Shown here one piece after another: positions 24,868 to 33,354 of a stretch of DNA of 42,962 nt. Numbering within the stretch: the first letter of the stretch is position 1; every line of letters starts with the position of its first letter. Location: positions 1-42,962 of the forward strand of contig CAYXMJ010000005.1 of NCBI GenBank assembly GCA_964465915.1, read 5' to 3'. Source of the stretch: CAVPHV01 sp964465915 (GTDB lineage Bacteria; Actinomycetota; Acidimicrobiia; Spongiisociales; UBA5794). The notes under the pieces were generated by a model. It did not search any database, was not told where the DNA came from, and saw only the letters and a program-made list of their open reading frames with translations. Made by a program: the position numbers and the translations under genes.

Positions 24868-25892
24868 TGGGCATCAAGAATCCGAGAGTGGCCGTGGTCG
24901 GCGCTACCGGCGCCGTCGGTACGACGATGGTTTCCACTCTCGAGGACCGCCACTTTCCGATCACTGAACTTCGCCTCATGGCGTCGTCGCGTTCTGCGGG
25001 AAGGACCGTTGCTACCAAGTGGGGCGATGTGGTCATCGAGGACCTCGAGACGGCCGACCCGGCCGGGATCGACATCGCCCTCTTCTCCGCTGGCGGCGCC
25101 CGGTCGCGGGAACATGCCCCGCGGTTCGCCGCGGCCGGTGGCACCGTGGTTGACAACTCGTCGGCGTTCCGGATGGATCATGCGGTCCCATTGGTGGTCG
25201 CCGAGGTCAACGACGCCGCCATCGCCACGAACCAAGGGATCGTGGCCAACCCCAACTGCACGACGATGGTGCTGATGATGGCGGCCGGTCCGCTCCACCA
25301 GGCCGCCACGATCGACCGGATGACGGCAACCTCGTACCAGTCCGTATCGGGTTCCGGCCAGACCGGGATGGATGTGCTCGCCCACGAAACCGACCTCTTC
25401 GGCAAGGATCGAGATGCTTTGGTCGACGGCGGATGGTCCGACCCCGGCAGCGACCTGTATGCCCGCCCGATCGGTTTCAACGTGCTCCCTCAGGCGGGAT
25501 CCTTCACTGAGGAGGGTTACACCGACGAGGAGTGGAAGCTCGTCCATGAGACTCGCAAGATCCTCGAAGCGCCCGACATCCGCGTCGAACCGATGTGCGT
25601 CCGCGTCCCGGTCATGGTGGGCCACGGTATTGCGTCGACGATTTTCTTCGAGCGGCCGCTCAGCCTCGAAGAGGCCCAGCAGATCCTGGCTGCCGCGCCC
25701 GGGACGCAGCTGTGGGACGACGCCAAGGTGCCGACGCCGCTCGACTCGGCGGGAATCGACGACGTCCTGATCGGCCGGGTGCGGGCCACGGTCGGCGACA
25801 CCGGCGGTATCAGCCTGTGGACGGTGGGCGACAATCTCCGCAAAGGTGCAGCCCTCAACGCCGTGCAGCTTGCCGAGTTGCTGCTCGCCTGA
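24864..25892 (+). CDS. asd: Aspartate-semialdehyde dehydrogenase
   Basis: A 342-residue enzyme. NADP-binding GATGAVGTTM (~13-22), phosphate-site NSSAFRMD, catalytic Cys132 in ANPNCTTMVL, YQSVSGSGQTG and the His region VMVGHGIASTI. It reduces aspartyl phosphate to the semialdehyde, directly after aspartate kinase in the pathway and in the operon. The start can be Met1 or Met2 (ATGATG); Met1 overlaps the ask stop. Confidence 0.97.
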   Translation: MMGIKNPRVAVVGATGAVGTTMVSTLEDRHFPITELRLMASSRSAGRTVATKWGDVVIEDLETADPAGIDIALFSAGGARSREHAPRFAAAGGTVVDNSSAFRMDHAVPLVVAEVNDAAIATNQGIVANPNCTTMVLMMAAGPLHQAATIDRMTATSYQSVSGSGQTGMDVLAHETDLFGKDRDALVDGGWSDPGSDLYARPIGFNVLPQAGSFTEEGYTDEEWKLVHETRKILEAPDIRVEPMCVRVPVMVGHGIASTIFFERPLSLEEAQQILAAAPGTQLWDDAKVPTPLDSAGIDDVLIGRVRATVGDTGGISLWTVGDNLRKGAALNAVQLAELLLA

Positions 25893-25941
25893 GTCGCCGC
25901 TTTCGTCGCCGAGAGCGAAAATCGATCAACCGCCGTGCGCC

Positions 25942-25969
25942 TTGTCCGAATCAAGAGGTACGGTATAGG
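25942..25969 (+). promoter_or_regulatory. Sigma70-type promoter for the SRPBCC gene
   Basis: TTGTCC (25942-25947), 16-bp spacer, TATAGG (25964-25969). Predicted start of transcription near 25976, leaving a short leader with AAGGTGAG before ATG 25995. Confidence 0.4.
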
Positions 25970-25994
25970 GGCACGACGAAGGTGAGAGCCGGCG

Positions 25995-26459
25995 ATGAAT
26001 GTATCTGCATCAATCATCATCGATTGTCCACAGGCTGACGTTTTCGCGTTCGTTTCTGACGTCGCCAACATGCCGGTGTGGGTGTCCGGCGTGACCAGCG
26101 CCAAGATGCTGTCGGACGACATGCACGAGGGTGCCCTGTTCACCTGCGAGTACACCCGCAACTGGCGTCGCGCCGACATCGAACTGCGAGTCTTCACGTT
26201 TGACCCCCCGAACGTCTTTGGGATGGAGATGGCGCGTGGCCCCTTCAGCTTCGAGAGCCGCCTCGAACTCGAGTCCGTCGAGGGAGGTACACGGGTGACC
26301 AACTACACCGTCGCCGACCCCGATAGTCTCTCGACACGATTTGCCGCCGTCGTGGTTGGTCCCTTCACCCGCGGCAGCATGACAAAGCGGCTGACCCGCG
26401 AACTCGAGGCGCTCGCCGCCGCGGTGAAGGGCGAAGCCACCAAGGGCGCCGACGCCTGA
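25995..26459 (+). CDS. SRPBCC-family (polyketide cyclase/START-like) protein
   Basis: A 154-residue helix-grip protein: an N-terminal strand with the Cys-Pro turn (ASIIIDCPQADVFAFVSDVANMPVW), central strands (CEYTRNWRRADIELRVFTFDPP; FSFESRLELESVEGGTRVTNYTV) and a long C-terminal helix (TRGSMTKRLTRELEALAAAV). Such proteins bind hydrophobic ligands in a deep pocket; no catalytic residues can be assigned. It stands alone between asd and the tRNA. Confidence 0.8.
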   Translation: MNVSASIIIDCPQADVFAFVSDVANMPVWVSGVTSAKMLSDDMHEGALFTCEYTRNWRRADIELRVFTFDPPNVFGMEMARGPFSFESRLELESVEGGTRVTNYTVADPDSLSTRFAAVVVGPFTRGSMTKRLTRELEALAAAVKGEATKGADA

Positions 26460-26606
26460 GAGCGCGGCTCGTGGGGGCTGGGCATCTTGTTGAGACCTTG
26501 GATTTTCTGCGCCGTTCGCGGCTGCAGCCCCCCGACCGACCCCGTGCCTGCGGTACAGGGCCACCTTCCCCACCTCGTGCCGCTCGGCGGAGGAGGATAT
26601 GAAGAA

Positions 26607-26630
26607 CGCCGGCGGGTTTCCCCGCCGGCG
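26607..26630 (-). terminator. Hairpin terminator after tRNA-Pro
   Basis: 10-bp GC stem (26607-26616 with 26621-26630), 4-nt loop. On the minus strand it is followed by TTCTTC, 10 bp beyond the tRNA 3' end. Confidence 0.65.
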
Positions 26631-26639
26631 TCCTACTTG

Positions 26640-26716
26640 TGGTCGGGACGGCCGGATTTGAACCGGCGACCTCATCGTCCCGAACGATGCGCGCTACCAA
26701 GCTGCGCTACGTCCCG
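26640..26716 (-). tRNA. tRNA-Pro (CGG), CCA encoded
   Basis: Cloverleaf on the minus strand: acceptor CGGGACG/CGTCCCG, discriminator A followed by an encoded CCA (26640-26642), D-arm with AGCTTGGTAGC, anticodon stem CATCG/CGATG with loop TTCGGGA (anticodon CGG), variable loop, and T-arm GCCGG TTCAAAT CCGGC. 74 nt plus CCA. Confidence 0.96.
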
Positions 26717-26735
26717 ATGGGGAGATTGTACCCCG

Positions 26736-27986
26736 CTACGAGACAGTCTCAACCCGAATTCGGTCGACCCGGTTGCGGTCCATCTGGAGGACGGTGAAGG
26801 TGAGGCCGTTGGCGCGGACGACGTCGCCCTCCTTGGGGATACGGCCGGCAAGGGTCATGAGCAGGCCACCGGCGGTGGCGTACGGCCCGCCGGGCAGGTC
26901 GCACTCGAGGCCGGCTTCGAGGTCTTCGATTGGAATCCGGCCGTCGGCCAGCCATTCCCCGGGGGCGACGCGGACGACGCTGGGCACCCCAGGGTCGTAC
27001 TCGTCCTGGAGTTCACCGACGAGTTCGCTGACCAGGTCCTTGATGGTGACGAGCCCGTCGACCCCACCGTGCTCGTCGAGGACAACGGCGTAGGCGGACC
27101 TCCCGGTGCGGAGGGTGTGCAGCACGCGCAGGACCGACATGGACTCGGGAACGTAGGTTGGAACCCGCAGCAGTCGGGCGATCTGCTCGGGCGGGGCGGT
27201 GTCCGGAAGCTGGAGGAGGTCTTTGACGTAGAGCACGCCGCTCAACGCGTCGAGGTCTCCAGCGGAGACGAGGTAGCGAGAGTGCCCGGTGGCGGCCACC
27301 GCCTTGCGCACCTGATCGAGGGACACGGGCTCTGTCAACGTCACGATGTCGACGCGGGGGGTCATCACGTCGCGTACCGGCCGATCGGCCAGCGTGAAGA
27401 GGGCGTCGATGATCTCACGCTCCACCTCCTCGATTTCACCTTCGACAAAGCTCAGTTCGGCCAGCGCTCTGATGTCATCCTCGGTCACGGCACTCACGGA
27501 GGGGGTGACCGGGATGCGGAACAGACGGAAGAGACCTCGGGTGATCTCGGTGAAGAGTCGGGCGACCGGACCTAGGACACGCGACAGTTGGTAGATGGTC
27601 GGGGCGACTGCCAGAGAGAAGCGCTCGGGGTAGCGGGCGGCCAGGCTCTTTGGTGTGATCTCGCCGACGATGAGGATCACCGTGGTGACGACGGCCGTTG
27701 AAACCCACGGACCCCACGTCTCGCCGAGGAGTGAAACGAACAGCACGGTGGCCACCGATGCTCCGAGGATGTTGACCAGGTTGTTGGCAACGAGGATTGT
27801 GCTGAGGAGCCGGTCGGGGTCTGAAACGAGCTGGACGACCCGCCTGCCCCGCCTGCCCGAGTTGGCGAGCTGGTGGACGCGTTCCTTGCCGATGCCGATC
27901 AGGGCGGTCTCTGAGCCTGAGAAGAAGCCGGAGCCGACCGCACACAATCCGAGGATTGCAACGTAGGCGATGTTGGTGGATGACAC
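26736..27986 (-). CDS. CNNM/CorC (HlyC/CorC) family membrane protein with CBS pair
   Basis: 416 residues. DUF21/CNNM membrane domain (~1-180) with GFFSGSETALIGIGKERVHQLA, VANNLVNILGASVAT and the VGEITPKSLAARYPE signature; CBS pair ~200-320 (VRDVMTPRVDIVTL; VLDEHGGVDGLVTIKDLVSEL); CorC_HlyC domain ~330-416. Relatives export Mg2+/Co2+. The start is GTG 27986. It sits 44 bp after the receiver gene, same strand. Confidence 0.92.
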   Translation of the reverse strand: MSSTNIAYVAILGLCAVGSGFFSGSETALIGIGKERVHQLANSGRRGRRVVQLVSDPDRLLSTILVANNLVNILGASVATVLFVSLLGETWGPWVSTAVVTTVILIVGEITPKSLAARYPERFSLAVAPTIYQLSRVLGPVARLFTEITRGLFRLFRIPVTPSVSAVTEDDIRALAELSFVEGEIEEVEREIIDALFTLADRPVRDVMTPRVDIVTLTEPVSLDQVRKAVAATGHSRYLVSAGDLDALSGVLYVKDLLQLPDTAPPEQIARLLRVPTYVPESMSVLRVLHTLRTGRSAYAVVLDEHGGVDGLVTIKDLVSELVGELQDEYDPGVPSVVRVAPGEWLADGRIPIEDLEAGLECDLPGGPYATAGGLLMTLAGRIPKEGDVVRANGLTFTVLQMDRNRVDRIRVETVS

Positions 27987-28030
27987 GGCGCCGCCGACTC
28001 GGTCAGGCTGGGGCGGGAGCGGGAAGGTGG

Positions 28031-28447
28031 CTACTCATCGGAGGTGACGGCGGCGACATCGGGGACGTCATCGTGCGGGACGACGCCGATGGCTCCGGCG
28101 AGGGCCGTCTCGATCTCATGGGTCGTGAACGGTTTGGTGACCCAACCTGCCGCGCCGGCCCGCTTCGCCAAGAACGTGTCTGCACTGCGGTCGAGCAGGA
28201 TCACGGCGGGGATGTCGTCAACGGCGGGTCGGATCGAAGCGTCGCGTAGTGCCCGGGTGACGGCCACGCCGCCCATGGCTCCCACCTGCATGTCGACCAC
28301 GACGGCGTCGACCTTCTCATCTGCGGCGCGGACCGCTGCAGTGGCCGGATCGTCGTGATCGACCAACGTGAAGTCTGGTTCGGTGAGGGCAGCATGTACT
28401 TCGTTGCGTACCCACGAGACATCGGCGACGACGAGGATCTTTGGCAT
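28031..28447 (-). CDS. Stand-alone response-regulator receiver protein (atypical)
   Basis: 138 residues, a lone CheY-like receiver. Phospho-acceptor Asp52 (AVVVDMQVGAMGG) and Lys105 (GWVTKPF) are kept, but the acidic pair near the N-terminus is reduced to Ala8-Asp9 and the conserved Ser/Thr before the switch is Asp86 (VILLDRS). There is no output domain, so it may act by protein contact. The sensor kinase at 20286-21608 is the only kinase in the window, but nothing ties the two together. Confidence 0.82.
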   Translation of the reverse strand: MPKILVVADVSWVRNEVHAALTEPDFTLVDHDDPATAAVRAADEKVDAVVVDMQVGAMGGVAVTRALRDASIRPAVDDIPAVILLDRSADTFLAKRAGAAGWVTKPFTTHEIETALAGAIGVVPHDDVPDVAAVTSDE

Positions 28448-28454
28448 CGAGCAG

Positions 28455-28460
28455 AGGATA
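28455..28460 (-). promoter_or_regulatory. -10 element TATCCT for the receiver gene
   Basis: TATCCT on the minus strand, 7-nt spacer to ATG 28447, no ribosome binding site. Confidence 0.5.
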
Positions 28461-28523
28461 GTGACCTCGGTTGGCCGGTGGGCGCTGCCGCGGCAGCGAC
28501 TACGCAGTGGGATCCATCCGGCC

Positions 28524-28529
28524 TACCAT
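28524..28529 (+). promoter_or_regulatory. -10 element TACCAT for the NfeD-like gene
   Basis: TACCAT with a 10-nt spacer to ATG 28540; near-leaderless and divergent from the receiver promoter. Confidence 0.45.
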
Positions 28530-28539
28530 CGGCGCATCC

Positions 28540-29808
28540 ATGGTTCGACGTCTTGCTCTGCTCGTGTTCTTCGCCGCCCCGTTGGTGGGCCTACTTGCCG
28601 ATGGGGCTCCTGCCGCGGCACAGGCGGACACCCCCGGGCCCGTAGTGGTTGCCGATGTGCGGGGGCCGCTCGACCAGCGAGCCCTGGATTTCCTGGTCGA
28701 CACGGTGCGCTCCGGGGACGCCCAGATCGTGGTTATCAAGATCGACAACCCCGGGATCGCATCGGGCGATCCCAGTGAACTATTCGCCGCGGTGGACAAC
28801 GCATCTGTCCCGGTGGTCGCTTGGGTTGGACCTGCTGGAGCCGAGGCCTACGGCGGCGTTGCCGAACTCCTGTTGCGGGTTGACGTTGCCGGCGCAGCAC
28901 CGGGCTCCAAGGTCGGCTACCTGACACCCACGGTTGCAGGCGGCGAGAGCATCGATGTCATCGCCGGCGCCGATTTGGCTCTTCCGCTGTTCGACGACGA
29001 GGTGACAATCACACCACAGGGCCAGAATCCTGAGTTCATCGAGATCGTGAGCCCGACCATCGGCCAGTTCATCGTGGCTCTGGACGGGGCCCTCGTGCGC
29101 GGCGTCGAGGTCGAAACCGGTGAGACGGTCACCGAGGACGGCGTCGAGGTGGTGACGTCTTCGGTCAACATTCGGTTCGTCAAACCCGACCTCTTCACCC
29201 GTTTCCTGCGCCTTTCGATCCGCCCCGAGGCCACGTTCTTCTTCCTGGTGGCGGGTCTGGCGCTGGCCGCCTTCGAGTTCTACGCGGCAGGTGCCGGCGT
29301 CGCCGCCGCCGTCGGTGCCGTCTCGCTCTTTCTGGCCGGCTACGGGATGGCGACGCTGCCCATCAACTGGCTCGCGGTTGCGGCGACGGTGGTCGGGCTG
29401 ATCCTCTACACGTGGGACTTCCAACGCAACGAGCTAGGGCTCCGCAGCATCATCGGTACCGGCCTGCTGCTCTATGGCGGTTTTGCGATCACGAACGCCG
29501 CGCCGCAGTTCAGCCCGCGTTGGTGGGCCGTGCTGCTCACCGTGGCCGGGCTGGCGCTGTTCTACCTGTTTGCTATGACGAGCGTTGTGCGATCACGCTT
29601 CTCGACGCCGACGATCGGCCGCGAGTACTTGGTGGGTCGTGCCGGTGTTGCCGAGACGGGGTTTGACCCCGAGGGGGTCGTCACCGTCGATGGCGCCCGT
29701 TGGAGGGCTCGGTCACATCGGGCCGCGGGTCTGGGCCCCGGCGATGACATCGAGGTGATCGAGGTGAAGGGCATCGTTCTCGAGGTTGGCCCGCCTGCCC
29801 CAAAGTGA
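28540..29808 (+). CDS. NfeD/ClpP-class membrane protein, protease residues missing
   Basis: 422 residues: signal peptide ~1-28 (LVFFAAPLVGLLADGAPAAAQA), a ClpP/crotonase-like domain ~33-180, about five transmembrane helices ~228-350 and a C-terminal NfeD OB-fold (~370-422, REYLVGRAGVAETGFDPEGVV). Known NfeD-1b proteases have a GAxAASAG-type Ser and a downstream Lys; the equivalent here is GAEAYGGV, with Gly105 in place of Ser, and the Lys-bearing helix is replaced by a short different stretch. I infer a non-proteolytic scaffold, perhaps for stomatin-like partners, none of which is nearby. Start chosen to give a clean signal peptide. Confidence 0.85.
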   Translation: MVRRLALLVFFAAPLVGLLADGAPAAAQADTPGPVVVADVRGPLDQRALDFLVDTVRSGDAQIVVIKIDNPGIASGDPSELFAAVDNASVPVVAWVGPAGAEAYGGVAELLLRVDVAGAAPGSKVGYLTPTVAGGESIDVIAGADLALPLFDDEVTITPQGQNPEFIEIVSPTIGQFIVALDGALVRGVEVETGETVTEDGVEVVTSSVNIRFVKPDLFTRFLRLSIRPEATFFFLVAGLALAAFEFYAAGAGVAAAVGAVSLFLAGYGMATLPINWLAVAATVVGLILYTWDFQRNELGLRSIIGTGLLLYGGFAITNAAPQFSPRWWAVLLTVAGLALFYLFAMTSVVRSRFSTPTIGREYLVGRAGVAETGFDPEGVVTVDGARWRARSHRAAGLGPGDDIEVIEVKGIVLEVGPPAPK

Positions 29809-29929
29809 GGTGTTCGCGACTAGCTAGCGCTTTCTCCTAGGAATTTCCTGGTCTGTGGACAAGTCTATGGTTAGGTTCCTTGGGCTGTGTTGAGGACGTG
29901 TCGGCTAGAAACCCTGGGAGGGCCCCCCT

Positions 29930-30190
29930 GTGACTCCGCTGGATCGGTCGTGGCAACCTGTTGCTCTATGTCGTGGGAACCACTCCCACCTGTTCTTCCC
30001 CCCAAGTACGACCGAACGTAAAGAGGAACGGGAACGTCGCGAGGTTCGGGCGAAGTCCATTTGTGATGTGTGCCCGGTGCAAGGCAGCTGCCTCAACTAC
30101 GCGATGGAGATCCGCGAGCCCTACGGCATCTGGGGAGGGCTCACCGAATCGGAGCGTCGCCAGGTGTTTGCTCGCTCCGGCGCCCTCTAA
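29930..30190 (+). CDS. WhiB-family Fe-S transcriptional regulator
   Basis: 86 residues from GTG 29930, with GGGAGG about 9 nt upstream. The four cluster ligands are Cys14, Cys45, Cys48 and Cys54 (C-x2-C-x5-C), followed by the GIWGG turn (66-70) and a short basic end (TESERRQVFARSG). WhiB proteins bind a [4Fe-4S] cluster and the housekeeping sigma factor and occur only in Actinobacteria and their phages. The last 50 nt overlap, antisense, the 3' end of selB. Confidence 0.95.
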   Translation: MTPLDRSWQPVALCRGNHSHLFFPPSTTERKEERERREVRAKSICDVCPVQGSCLNYAMEIREPYGIWGGLTESERRQVFARSGAL

Positions 30191-31967
30191 CCCGGCGGAC
30201 ATCGCCCGAGCGCGTCGTCCAACCTCCGGCGTCCAGCCACTCGAGTAGTGGCACCGCCTGACGGCGCGATACTTCGAGTGCGTCGCGAAAGTCCCCGACC
30301 GTGAACCCGTCCGGGAGTCGCGATAGGCGTGCGGTGATCGCATCGATCTGCTCAGGCAGGTAGACCAGGTCGCTGTCGATCCGTACGAGTTGCTCGTCGC
30401 GCAACAGTGAGTGGAACGTCTCCACACCGAGACCCAGCTGTGAGGCGCGCGGAACCGCAAGGCCGGCATCGAGCAGGAGTTGGCGTGCCGCGCTCCACTC
30501 GGCTTCCTGGGCGGGCCCCCAGCCGCCGTGGAAATCGGCGGTGCGGATGGTGGCTCCGTCGTCAACGAGATCGTCCGCGCGCGAGGCCAGAGCTTCGAGC
30601 ACCGCGCTGTTGACCCCAACCGCTCCGGTCACTTCAGCCTTGGGGGCTCCCGGTCGCAGCGGGTTCTCCTGCTGATAGGTCGCAACAAATTCCTGGAGAT
30701 CGGCCTGCAGAGCGTTGGCCCTCCAATTTGCGATCCCAAGGTCCCCTGCCACCAAGCCGGTCACGACCCCCCCGCCGCTGTCGGCCGCCAGATGAGGCAG
30801 GGTCTCTTGGCCACGCAACTCGAGCAGGACCTGCGCACGCTCGTCCGGTGATGCGTCCACGGCGCGACGCAATCGGGGGAGCGTGGCCGTGTCCACCTTG
30901 CGGGGCGGGTGGGGGTCGAGGATCCGGCCTCCGCCGACGACGGCACGGCGGCCGGATTCGCGCAAGATGTAGCGGTCACCCATGACAAGGGGAATCGCCT
31001 CGGGGAGGTCGACGAGAACGGCGCCGCTGCCGGCTACAGAGACGGATTCTACGGTGCGGACATCGACGGGCCACGAGCCGCTGCCGACGTGCAGGTGATA
31101 GGCGCCGCGTCCCGTGAGCGGCGCCTCCAGAGTGCGAACCGTGCGCAGCTCGGCCAGGGCGCGGCGGGTAGCGCGGAATTGGGTGACGTCGCCAAGCATC
31201 GACCCGCGGACAATTGCGTCGATGCCGCTGCCGGTGACGTTCACTGCCGCCCTGGTGCCGGGGCCGATGGCCGCGACGTCGTGCTCGTGGACCTGCAGGT
31301 TTCGGATCCGCAAAGGGGTTGCGCCGGGGAACAGGGTGACCTCCTGTCCGCGGGTCAGCGTCCCGCCGGTCATGGTTCCCGTCACGACAGCGCCGGCGCC
31401 GGCAATCGTGAATGACCGGTCGACCCACAGCCGGGGCCTGCCGGCGTCGACCGATGGCCCGGCGGCCTGCACGGCAGCAGCGAGGGCCGCTACGAGATCG
31501 CCGAGCCCAGTGCCGGTGACGGGGCTCACCGGCACGACCGGCCAGTCCTCCATGACAGTGTCTGTCACCTGTTCGGCAATCTCGAGTTCGGCGAGCAGGT
31601 GGGTCTCCTCATCGGCGAGGTCGACTCTGGTCAGGGCGATCACCCCGTGGCGCACCTCGAGCAGGTCGAGTACCGCGAGATGTTCCTCAGATTGCGGCAT
31701 CCAGCCGGCGTCGGCCGCGACCACGAACATGGCGACGTCGAGCGCGCCGACGCCGGCCAGCATGTTCTTGATGAACCGCTCGTGACCCGGCACATCGACG
31801 AACCCGACGGTCAGCCCCGGTTCGAGTTCCGTCCAGGCGAACCCCAGGTCAATCGTTAGGCCCCGCTCCTTCTCCTCGGCCCACCGGTCGGGATCTCGAC
31901 CGGTGAGGGCGGCGACGAGTGTCGACTTGCCGTGATCCACGTGCCCGGCGGTACCAACGATCGACAT
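30141..31967 (-). CDS. selB: Selenocysteine-specific elongation factor SelB
   Basis: 608 residues. G domain: GHVDHGKSTLVAALTG, TIDLGF, DVPGHERFIKNMLAG and TRVD (Arg where TKxD is usual, as in the actinobacterial branch to my knowledge). Beta-barrel domains II-III reach ~340, then winged-helix repeats to the end (DGFTVGDFRDALEVSRRQAVPLLEWLDAGG as the last). SelB carries Sec-tRNA to UGA codons marked by a SECIS hairpin. ATG 31967 is 3 nt after the selA stop. About 14 extra residues (GRRSEQTPGDAPIR) form a tail antisense to whiB. Confidence 0.96.
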   Translation of the reverse strand: MSIVGTAGHVDHGKSTLVAALTGRDPDRWAEEKERGLTIDLGFAWTELEPGLTVGFVDVPGHERFIKNMLAGVGALDVAMFVVAADAGWMPQSEEHLAVLDLLEVRHGVIALTRVDLADEETHLLAELEIAEQVTDTVMEDWPVVPVSPVTGTGLGDLVAALAAAVQAAGPSVDAGRPRLWVDRSFTIAGAGAVVTGTMTGGTLTRGQEVTLFPGATPLRIRNLQVHEHDVAAIGPGTRAAVNVTGSGIDAIVRGSMLGDVTQFRATRRALAELRTVRTLEAPLTGRGAYHLHVGSGSWPVDVRTVESVSVAGSGAVLVDLPEAIPLVMGDRYILRESGRRAVVGGGRILDPHPPRKVDTATLPRLRRAVDASPDERAQVLLELRGQETLPHLAADSGGGVVTGLVAGDLGIANWRANALQADLQEFVATYQQENPLRPGAPKAEVTGAVGVNSAVLEALASRADDLVDDGATIRTADFHGGWGPAQEAEWSAARQLLLDAGLAVPRASQLGLGVETFHSLLRDEQLVRIDSDLVYLPEQIDAITARLSRLPDGFTVGDFRDALEVSRRQAVPLLEWLDAGGWTTRSGDVRRVRGRRSEQTPGDAPIR

Positions 31968-31970
31968 GGC

Positions 31971-33317
31971 TCAGAAGAGGCTTCGGAGTGCAGCGACCAC
32001 GATGCCGTCGTCGGTGGGGGCGACGCTGCGCAGGTCGATCTGGAGGGCGTCGTCGCGACGCCGGCCGATGACGGGAGGAGATCCGGCTACGAGCTGCCGC
32101 CACGCCCTCTCAGGCGGAGCGTCAAGGGCGATGGCCGGTGAAGGGATGAGCTCGCCGGGAACCGAGCCCGCACCGGGAACCGAAGCCGCGGCAATGACCG
32201 ATCCGGGTGAGCCTGAGGCCTGCAGGACGCCCTCGTGGCGAGCGGCGAGTTCATCGTATGGCAGCGAAACCCGCTGCCAGAACGGCACCTCGCTGCCGCG
32301 CCCCGAGGCGTAGAGCTCGAGTGTGAGGGCCAGGGCAGCCAGGGTGACCCCGTCGACCCGCAGCGCCCGGGCAATCGGGTGGGTGGCCATCTTTGCGATC
32401 AGCTCGCGGTCTCCCACCGCTATGCCGGCCTGAGGCCCTCCGAGGAGTTTGTCGCCGCTGAAGAGCACTACGCCGGCTCCGGTCTCGAGGGTCTGGCGAA
32501 CCGCCGGTTCGCCGGCCAGCCATGCCGGCGGCGGCCCATCGAGCCAGGGCGTTCTCGAGTCGATCAGCCCGCTGCCGAGATCGGCAACAAACGGCACGCC
32601 GTGGCCCGCGGCGAGGGCGGCCAAGTCTCGGTACCCGACTTCAGCGGAGAAGCCTTCGATGCGGTAGTTGGAGGGATGGACCTTGAGCACCAAATGCGCG
32701 GTCGGCAGCGCCGACTCGTAGTCGGTGAGCCTGGTGCGGTTGGTGGTGCCGACCTCGGTGAGGTCGACGCCGGAGGCGGTCATGAGTGCGGGCAGTCGGA
32801 ACGATCCGCCGATCTCGATCAGTTCACCGCGCGAGACCAGGACCTTGCCGTTGCCGGCGAGGGCGGCAAGGGCGAGAAAGAGGGCACCGGCATTGTTGTT
32901 GACGACGAGGGCGCCGGAAGCGCCGGTGAGGGTGGTCAGGAGATCGGTGACGTAGGCGCCGCGATTACCGCGGGCCGCGGTAGTGAGATCGAACTCGAGG
33001 TTGCCGTACCCGACCGCTTGCTCGGCGGCCGCGGCGGCGGCGTCCGGCCAGAGCGGAGCCCTGCCGAGGTTGGTGTGGAGGAGGACTCCTGTGGCATTGA
33101 CCACCCGGGTCGGACGCAACGCGGCCAAGCGGAGCATCCGGCTGCGAGCTTCGTCGAGCGGGCGGGCCGGCCGGCCCGCGAGCAACTCGGCCCTGGCTTC
33201 GTCGATGGCGTCGCGCGCCAAGGCGGCCAGCATGGGCCGGGGCAGGCCGGGTGCCACATCGTCCTCGAGCAGACGCGCGGTGAGGGCATCAACCGACGGC
33301 AGGTCCCGCAATTCCAT
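31971..33317 (-). CDS. selA: L-seryl-tRNA(Sec) selenium transferase SelA
   Basis: 448 residues. PLP lysine is Lys290 in VLFSGDKLLGGPQAG; VVNATGVLLHTNLGRAPL, GNLEFDL, VNNNAGALFLAL and KVHPSNYRIEGF are all SelA hallmarks. It converts Ser-tRNA(Sec) to Sec-tRNA(Sec) with selenophosphate. The ATG is 7 nt from a TAGGCT hexamer. selA-selB form an operon, but tRNA-Sec (selC) and selD are not in the window. Confidence 0.96.
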   Translation of the reverse strand: MELRDLPSVDALTARLLEDDVAPGLPRPMLAALARDAIDEARAELLAGRPARPLDEARSRMLRLAALRPTRVVNATGVLLHTNLGRAPLWPDAAAAAAEQAVGYGNLEFDLTTAARGNRGAYVTDLLTTLTGASGALVVNNNAGALFLALAALAGNGKVLVSRGELIEIGGSFRLPALMTASGVDLTEVGTTNRTRLTDYESALPTAHLVLKVHPSNYRIEGFSAEVGYRDLAALAAGHGVPFVADLGSGLIDSRTPWLDGPPPAWLAGEPAVRQTLETGAGVVLFSGDKLLGGPQAGIAVGDRELIAKMATHPIARALRVDGVTLAALALTLELYASGRGSEVPFWQRVSLPYDELAARHEGVLQASGSPGSVIAAASVPGAGSVPGELIPSPAIALDAPPERAWRQLVAGSPPVIGRRRDDALQIDLRSVAPTDDGIVVAALRSLF

Positions 33318-33324
33318 GTGGCGC

Positions 33325-33330
33325 AGCCTA
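33325..33330 (-). promoter_or_regulatory. -10 element TAGGCT for selAB
   Basis: TAGGCT on the minus strand, 7-nt spacer to the selA ATG at 33317, no Shine-Dalgarno. Confidence 0.5.
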
Positions 33331-33340
33331 CCGGGACCGG

Positions 33341-33346
33341 TATGCT
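33341..33346 (+). promoter_or_regulatory. -10 element TATGCT for the fxsA operon
   Basis: TATGCT with an 8-nt spacer to GTG 33355. The two divergent hexamers of selA and fxsA are only 10 bp apart, so polymerases must compete. Confidence 0.5.
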
Positions 33347-33354
33347 CGTTCCCC

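Noticed and set aside
26460..26639. Search for tRNA-Sec or another RNA in the longest non-coding stretch
   Set aside because: No cloverleaf beyond tRNA-Pro; only a terminator hairpin at 26607-26630.
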